The notes below the pieces were generated by a model. The model worked only from the letters and a program-made list of their open reading frames with translations, made no database searches and was not told the DNA's origin. Position numbers and translations under genes: made by a program. From NCBI GenBank assembly GCA_031375105.1, contig JANMHJ010000045.1, forward strand, positions 62,001 through 126,000: a stretch of DNA of 64,000 bases. Direction: 5' to 3'. This document shows, piece by piece, positions 59,791 to 64,000 of this stretch. Each line of letters begins with the position of its first letter. The first letter of the stretch is position 1. This stretch comes from JANMDU01 sp031375105 (GTDB lineage: Bacteria; Pseudomonadota; Gammaproteobacteria; Burkholderiales; Burkholderiaceae_C).

Positions 59791-60597
59791 ATGACCGAAC
59801 CTACCGTCTTATACGAATTACGAGATGCTGGCAGTGCCAAGATTGCGCTCATCACGCTCAATCGCCCCGCTGCGCTGAACAGCTTCATTCCAGAGATGCA
59901 CGAAGCGCTTCGCGCTGCTTTGGCGCAGGCCAGTGCCAATGCGACTGTGCGTGCCTGCGTGATTACAGGCGCAGGGCGGGGCTTTTGCGCGGGGGCAGAT
60001 TTGGGTAGCTTTGATTTCACGCCTGGCCCAGGCCTGAAAGAGCGCGCGAATCCCGGCCCCGTGATCGAGGCGAATTTCAACCCCACCGCCCGCGCGGTGA
60101 TGAATTTGCGCATGCCTACGATTTGCGCGGTCAATGGTGTGGCTGCGGGCGCTGGCGCGTCGCTCGTGATGAGCTGCGACATGGCGATTGCCGCGCCGGG
60201 CGCGAGTTTCGTGCAGGCTTTTAGCAAGATTGGGTTGATCCCCGATGCAGGCGGCTCTTGGCTGCTGCCCCAACGCTTAGGCCTCGCACGCGCACTCGGC
60301 TTGGCTCTTACAGGTGACAAACTCTCCGCCGCGCAAGCCAAAGAGTTCGGCATGATTTGGGATGTGCAAGACGACCCACTCGCAGCAGCTTTGCAACTCG
60401 CAGAAAAGCTCGCGCAAATGCCCATAAAAGCCTTGGTCACCACCCGCCATCTGCTGCGCAACGCCCACATGAGCAGCTTCGATCAACAACTCGATGCAGA
60501 GCGCGATGCGCAAACCGCGATGGGCAACACAGACGATTACATCGAAGGCGTGAGCGCCTTCTTGCAAAAACGCCCAGCGCAGTTCAAAGGAGAGTGA
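59791..60597 (+). CDS. paaG: 1,2-epoxyphenylacetyl-CoA isomerase PaaG
   Basis: Isomerises ring-1,2-epoxyphenylacetyl-CoA to the oxepin in aerobic phenylacetate degradation. The 268-aa crotonase shows GRGFCAGADLGSFDF, GVAAGAGASLVMSCDMAIA and FSKIGLIPDAGGSWLLPQRL. The PDAGGS sequence carries the Asp typical of PaaG. Start MTEPTVLYE with AGGAGA upstream. paaI follows 2 nt later, so they are coupled. The ring-oxygenating paaABCDE genes and paaZ are not in the window. Confidence 0.92.
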   Translation: MTEPTVLYELRDAGSAKIALITLNRPAALNSFIPEMHEALRAALAQASANATVRACVITGAGRGFCAGADLGSFDFTPGPGLKERANPGPVIEANFNPTARAVMNLRMPTICAVNGVAAGAGASLVMSCDMAIAAPGASFVQAFSKIGLIPDAGGSWLLPQRLGLARALGLALTGDKLSAAQAKEFGMIWDVQDDPLAAALQLAEKLAQMPIKALVTTRHLLRNAHMSSFDQQLDAERDAQTAMGNTDDYIEGVSAFLQKRPAQFKGE

Positions 60598-60599
60598 AG

Positions 60600-61031
60600 A
60601 TGGATGCTTTTGCACTTGCGCAAGCCGTCGGCCAACATATGTTTGCCAGCGATGTGGCATCCCGCGAAACCATGGGCATGGCACTTGTCGAATGCAAACC
60701 TGGCTACGCACGCATGCGCATGCAGGTGCGCGAGCTGCACCTGAACGGTCACAAAATTTGCCATGGCGGCTTCATCTTCACACTGGCCGATTCCACCTTC
60801 GCCTTTGCCTGCAATTCGCATAACAAAGTCGCTGTCGCAGCGGGTTGCAACATCGAATTCCTCAAGCCGGGCAAGCTCGGCGATGTGCTCAGCTGCGAAG
60901 GCATCGAGCAAACGCTCTCAGGTCGCCATGGCATCTACGACATGCAAGTGAGCAATCAAGACGGCGAAGTGGTCGCCATGTTTCGCGGCAAATCAGCGCA
61001 GATTCAAGGCAGCGTTTTACCTGAAGTTTGA
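60600..61031 (+). CDS. paaI: phenylacetic acid degradation thioesterase PaaI
   Basis: A hotdog-fold acyl-CoA thioesterase that rescues CoA from ring-hydroxylated phenylacetyl-CoA intermediates. The 143-aa protein has ALVECKPGYARMRMQVREL, then LNGHKICHGGFIFTLADSTF (the H-G-G-x-x-x-x-x-A-D hotdog motif with catalytic Asp) and VAAGCNIEFLKPGKLGD. The ATG is 2 nt after paaG. The frame is open upstream as a shadow, but the N-terminus MDAFALAQAVGQHMFA is standard. Confidence 0.92.
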   Translation: MDAFALAQAVGQHMFASDVASRETMGMALVECKPGYARMRMQVRELHLNGHKICHGGFIFTLADSTFAFACNSHNKVAVAAGCNIEFLKPGKLGDVLSCEGIEQTLSGRHGIYDMQVSNQDGEVVAMFRGKSAQIQGSVLPEV

Positions 61032-61036
61032 ATTTA

Positions 61037-61092
61037 ATTGCTACTGATTTAATAGCATACTACGCAAATAACATAACGGGTAGAGGCCAAAA
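61037..61092 (+). repeat. dispersed repeat, copy 20, upstream of paaK
   Basis: TTGCTACTGATTTAATAGC, ACTACGCAAATAACATAACG and GGTAGAGGCCAAAAA match the family along its whole length and run up to the paaK ATG. Confidence 0.85.
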
Positions 61093-61093
61093 A

Positions 61094-62398
61094 ATGCTTC
61101 AAAAATCATCTTTCCCACTGGAATCTATAGAAAAAGCGCCGCTGTCTGAATTGCGCACATTGCAGCTCAAACGTTTGCAAGCCACGCTCGCACATGCGTA
61201 TGCGAACTCTCCCGTGTATCGCGCGAAATGGAACGAGGCTGGCGTGAAACCTAGCGATGTGCAATCACTCACCGATCTCGCCAAACTGCCCTTCACCACA
61301 AAACAAGATTTGCGTGATGCCTATCCGTTTGGCATGTTTGCTGTGCCGCGTGAGCAGTGTGTGCGCATCCATGCATCGAGTGGCACCACAGGCAAGCCCA
61401 CCGTGGTTGGCTACACGCAAAACGACATTGATATGTGGTCGAATTTGGTGGCGCGCTCGATCCGCGCAGCGGGAGCCAAGCCTGGCGATATGGTGCATGT
61501 GAGCTATGGCTACGGCCTGTTCACCGGTGGCTTGGGCGCTCATTACGGTGCTGAAAAGCTCGGCCTCACTGTGGTGCCCTTCGGCGGCGGGCAGACCGAG
61601 CGGCAAGTGCAGCTCATCATGGATTTCAAGCCCACGATCATCATGGTCACGCCCAGCTACATGCTCGCGATTGCCGATGAAATGCAGCGCCAAGGCATTG
61701 ATCCGCGCTCGACCAGTTTGCGCATCGGCATCTTCGGCGCAGAGCCATGGACGAACGAAATGCGTGCATCTATTGAGGCGCGACTCAACATCCACGCAGT
61801 GGATATTTATGGCCTCAGCGAAGTCATGGGCCCGGGCGTGGCCAATGAGTGCGTGGAAACCAAAGACGGCCCCACGATCTGGGAAGATCATTTCTACCCC
61901 GAGATCATTGACCCCGACAGCGGCGAAGTGCTCCCCGATGGCGAATTCGGCGAACTCGTCTTCACCAGCCTCACCAAAGAAGCCCTGCCCATCATCCGCT
62001 ATCGCACCCGTGATCTCACCCGCCTGCTCCCCGGCACAGCCCGCACCATGCGCCGCATGGAAAAAATAACTGGCCGCTCAGACGACATGATGATCATTCG
62101 CGGCGTGAACGTCTTTCCTTCGCAAATCGAAGAACTGATCTTGAAGCAAAGCGCTCTGAGCGCCCATTACCAATGCATCTTGAGCAAAGAAGGCCCGCTC
62201 GACGCACTCACCGTGGCAGTAGAAACCAAACCCGGTATTGCTATAAATTCCGAAGCAGCTCGCGCAGCATCTGCGGCGCTATCTCACCACATCAAGACCT
62301 ATATTGGCACATCTGCAGCGATTGAGTTGCGTGCTGAGGGCGGCGTGGAACGCAGCTTGGGTAAGGCTAAGAGGGTAGTTGATTTGAGGAAAAAATAA
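61094..62398 (+). CDS. paaK: phenylacetate-CoA ligase PaaK
   Basis: Activates phenylacetate with ATP and CoA in the cytoplasm, the first step of the pathway. At 434 aa it fits the family. The nucleotide loop is IHASSGTTGKPTVVGYTQND, then DIYGLSEVMGPGVANECVET, YRTRDLTRLLPGTARTMRRM and the lid region RIIRGVNVFPSQIEE-like (here MMIIRGVNVFPSQIEELILK). The ATG at 61094 gives FPLESIEKAPLSELRTLQL, the normal start. The longer reading from 61028 translates the repeat and is rejected. GGGTAGAGG in the repeat is the only Shine-Dalgarno-like sequence. A degenerate repeat-like stretch near 62236 (TTGCTATAAATTCCGAAGC) is too weak to call. Confidence 0.93.
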   Translation: MLQKSSFPLESIEKAPLSELRTLQLKRLQATLAHAYANSPVYRAKWNEAGVKPSDVQSLTDLAKLPFTTKQDLRDAYPFGMFAVPREQCVRIHASSGTTGKPTVVGYTQNDIDMWSNLVARSIRAAGAKPGDMVHVSYGYGLFTGGLGAHYGAEKLGLTVVPFGGGQTERQVQLIMDFKPTIIMVTPSYMLAIADEMQRQGIDPRSTSLRIGIFGAEPWTNEMRASIEARLNIHAVDIYGLSEVMGPGVANECVETKDGPTIWEDHFYPEIIDPDSGEVLPDGEFGELVFTSLTKEALPIIRYRTRDLTRLLPGTARTMRRMEKITGRSDDMMIIRGVNVFPSQIEELILKQSALSAHYQCILSKEGPLDALTVAVETKPGIAINSEAARAASAALSHHIKTYIGTSAAIELRAEGGVERSLGKAKRVVDLRKK

Positions 62399-62407
62399 GT
62401 CCGGATG

Positions 62408-62428
62408 TTTGAATTTGAATTTGAATTT
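62408..62428. repeat. TTTGAA hexamer microrepeat
   Basis: TTTGAATTTGAATTTGAA plus TTT, three perfect hexamers, lies in the 28-bp gap between the convergent paaK and sensor kinase genes. Length change by slippage is possible. Confidence 0.7.
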
Positions 62429-63818
62429 AAATAGGCAAGCGCACTCGCACATCCAGCCCCGCGACACGGCCATTCGCTATGCGGTTATCTAGCGCGATAT
62501 CGCCTCCCAACGCCCCAGCAATCTCAGCGCAGATCGCCAACCCAAGGCCTGAGCCAGCTTGCATGCACCCTGCTGAGAAAGGCTGAAAGAGCCGTTGGCG
62601 CAGTTCTTCGTCAATGCCTGCGCCGCTGTCAGCGATCAAGAGTTCGGCAATTCGAGCATCAGCGCTCAAGCTCACGCGCAAAGCGCTGCCGCTGGGGCTG
62701 TGTTTGATGGCGTTGTGCAGCAAATTGCGGGCCAACTCGCGCAGCATCCAGTCGTGTGCGAGTACGGTGGCAGGCTCGGTATAAATATCGAATTCAATTT
62801 CTTTATCAGCGATCAGCGGTGCAAGATCAAGCGCCACTTCGCGCAACACCGTGCTCCAATCCAGCGCCGTGCTGGCGGGCTGCTGGCGCAGTTGCTCAAC
62901 TTTGGCCAGCGACAGCATTTGATTGGCCAGCTCTGTAGCGCGATCCACCGTTTGGCTGATTTCCTCCAGCGCTTGCATGGGAGGCGCATCGCCGCGCAGC
63001 GCGGATTGGGTTTGGGTTTTCAGCACAGCCAGCGGCGTGCGCAACTGATGCGCAGCATCACGCACGAAGCGCTTTTGGTGCTGCAGCAAATGATCGAGCC
63101 GCGCCATGAGTTGGTTGTTGGCTTGCAGCAAGGGTTGCAATTCGCGCGGCGCATGTGTTGCATCCACCGGACTGAGATCGTTGTCTGCTCGGGAAGCAAT
63201 CTGCCGACTGACCCGCCGCAGCGGGTGCACAGCGCTTTGCACCACCCAAATCACCACCGCCGCAATCACACTCAACAGCATGGCTTGCCGCCACAAGGTG
63301 CTCACCAAAATCTCGCGCGCTAATCCTTCGCGCAGCTCTAAAGTTTCAGCCACTTGAATCGTCGCCATACCAGAGCCGCCTGCGCCAGAAACTGGTTGCA
63401 GCAAAACCGCCACGCGAACGGGTACGTCATCCACGGTGTCGTCATAAAAATCGACCAAGGCGGCATAGCGCGGCTGATCGGCAATGCGCCCTTTCCACAG
63501 TTTGAGCGAGTCAAAGCCCGAGACCATCTCGCCCGAGAAACCTGTCACGCGATAAAACATGCGGCTGCGGTTGTCTGCTTCAAATGCTTCCAGCGCTGCA
63601 TACGGCACACGCGGCACCAGCAGCAAATTGTCTGCTGTGCCCTGCACATCCAGCTGCTCGGCTATCGTCTTGGCCGAGGCGAGCAAAGTGCGGTCGTAGG
63701 CGGTATTGGCAGCAGCTAAGCTTTGGTGATACAAAATCACGCTGTCGATCAACACAAACAGCATCACGGGCAGCAAAATGCCCCAGAGCAAGCGGCGGCG
63801 CAAAGAAAGTGTCTTCAT
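62427..63818 (-). CDS. sensor histidine kinase, TctE/QseC type
   Basis: An inner-membrane kinase, 463 aa. It has a first helix (LLWGILLPVMLFVLIDSVIL), a periplasmic domain of about 140 residues, a second helix (LLSVIAAVVIWVVQSAV) and a HAMP-like region. HisKA RFVRDAAHQLRTPLAVLKTQ (phospho-His) and HATPase NLLHNAIKHSPSGSAL, IADSGAGIDEELRQRLFQPF and GSGLGLAICAEIAG follow. The ATG overlaps the response regulator stop (ATGA). The TctE/QseC class often senses di- or tricarboxylates or envelope signals. The ligand is not visible. Confidence 0.9.
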   Translation of the reverse strand: MKTLSLRRRLLWGILLPVMLFVLIDSVILYHQSLAAANTAYDRTLLASAKTIAEQLDVQGTADNLLLVPRVPYAALEAFEADNRSRMFYRVTGFSGEMVSGFDSLKLWKGRIADQPRYAALVDFYDDTVDDVPVRVAVLLQPVSGAGGSGMATIQVAETLELREGLAREILVSTLWRQAMLLSVIAAVVIWVVQSAVHPLRRVSRQIASRADNDLSPVDATHAPRELQPLLQANNQLMARLDHLLQHQKRFVRDAAHQLRTPLAVLKTQTQSALRGDAPPMQALEEISQTVDRATELANQMLSLAKVEQLRQQPASTALDWSTVLREVALDLAPLIADKEIEFDIYTEPATVLAHDWMLRELARNLLHNAIKHSPSGSALRVSLSADARIAELLIADSGAGIDEELRQRLFQPFSAGCMQAGSGLGLAICAEIAGALGGDIALDNRIANGRVAGLDVRVRLPI

Positions 63819-64000
63819 CCGGCTTTGAGCAAATAGCCCAACCCACGCAGCGTGATCAATTTGAGCCCTGTAGGCTGCAGTTTTTTGCGTAATCGATAAG
63901 CCAACACCTCTATCGCATCGGTCTGCACATCGGCTGCGTCAGCGAACACACGCTCTAGCAGCCGCTCTTTCGGCACCGCATGCCCCAAGCGCTCATACAA
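63815..64000 (-). CDS. OmpR-family response regulator, N-terminus cut by window edge
   Basis: Only the last 61 codons are inside the window. They form the C-terminal winged helix of an OmpR/PhoB-type DNA-binding domain: VPKERLLERVFADAADVQTD, then AIEVLAYRLRKKLQPTGLKL and TLRGLGYLLKAG. This is the partner of the sensor kinase, with which it overlaps by four bases. Confidence 0.92.
   Translation of the reverse strand: MYERLGHAVPKERLLERVFADAADVQTDAIEVLAYRLRKKLQPTGLKLITLRGLGYLLKAG

Noticed and set aside
62236..62275. Possible further repeat copy in paaK (TTGCTATAAATTCCGAAGC)
   Set aside because: Only the first block matches. The GCGCAG and TATAAGGGC blocks are not convincing, and the encoded sequence fits the PaaK C-terminal domain.

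Overview
The window reads as a chromosomal segment of a betaproteobacterium in or near the Comamonadaceae (Burkholderiales). The grounds are the tmRNA tag ANDERFALAA, the order ompA-ubiG-gph beside gyrA-pheA-tyrA-aroA/cmk-rpsA-ihfB-lapAB-hldE1-hldD, the many Bug/TctC-type and crotonase genes, and the dispersed repeats. No rRNA, CRISPR array, IS element, prophage or plasmid gene was seen. This assignment is inference from gene content, without any database search.

Layout. 1-8.4 kb: lptD (cut by the left edge) divergent from an amgK-like kinase, then rsmE, an MFS transporter, hyi, a small HTH protein, ssrA (tmRNA, minus strand) and the ohrR-ohr peroxide pair behind a large palindromic operator. 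8.4-21 kb: a long minus-strand housekeeping block from gyrA through pheA, tyrA, a fused aroA-cmk, rpsA, ihfB, lapA, lapB and hldE1 to hldD. 21.3-25.8 kb: ompA-like, ubiG, gph and two overlapping secreted genes of unknown function. 26-31 kb: phhA-hppD (phenylalanine/tyrosine catabolism) divergent from an Lrp-type regulator, then a GNAT protein, corC and tRNA-Ala, -Glu and -Asp. 31.3-40.8 kb: galU next to a giant cyclic beta-1,2-glucan synthase (ndvB/chvB type). 41.3-52.9 kb: a long-chain acyl-CoA ligase, then an ureide/purine cluster: nucleobase deaminase, ABC importer, M20 hydrolase, UraD-allantoate amidohydrolase fusion, puuE, a GntR regulator, uraH and a Bug-type binding protein. 52.9-58.6 kb: a lipase-like hydrolase, a receiver-cyclase response regulator, a hybrid kinase and tRNA-Met. 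58.6-64 kb: an enoyl-CoA hydratase, paaG-paaI-paaK and a TctD/TctE-like two-component pair cut by the right edge.

The most striking structure is a dispersed repeat of about 45-60 bp, present in about 20 recognisable copies. In one orientation its core is TTGCTAT, about 7 nt, ATAGC, about 5 nt, GCGCAG, about 5 nt, TATAA(G/C)GGC, TAGAGGCC. It lies between genes and also inside reading frames. It builds the signal peptides of three exported proteins, supplies stop codons (gyrA, hldE1), a start region (gph, possibly paaK) and a terminator-like hairpin, and adds internal segments to RsmE, LapB, AroA, the UraD-AllC fusion and a hybrid kinase. Other repeats are two GACGCGAAA-type inverted repeats, one 127-bp imperfect palindrome and one structured GC-rich repeat.

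Regulatory signals include two near-identical sites, AAATTGTATACA, in front of uraH/gntR and the ABC operon, which suggests one GntR regulon for ureide use. All functions rest on motif recognition by eye.
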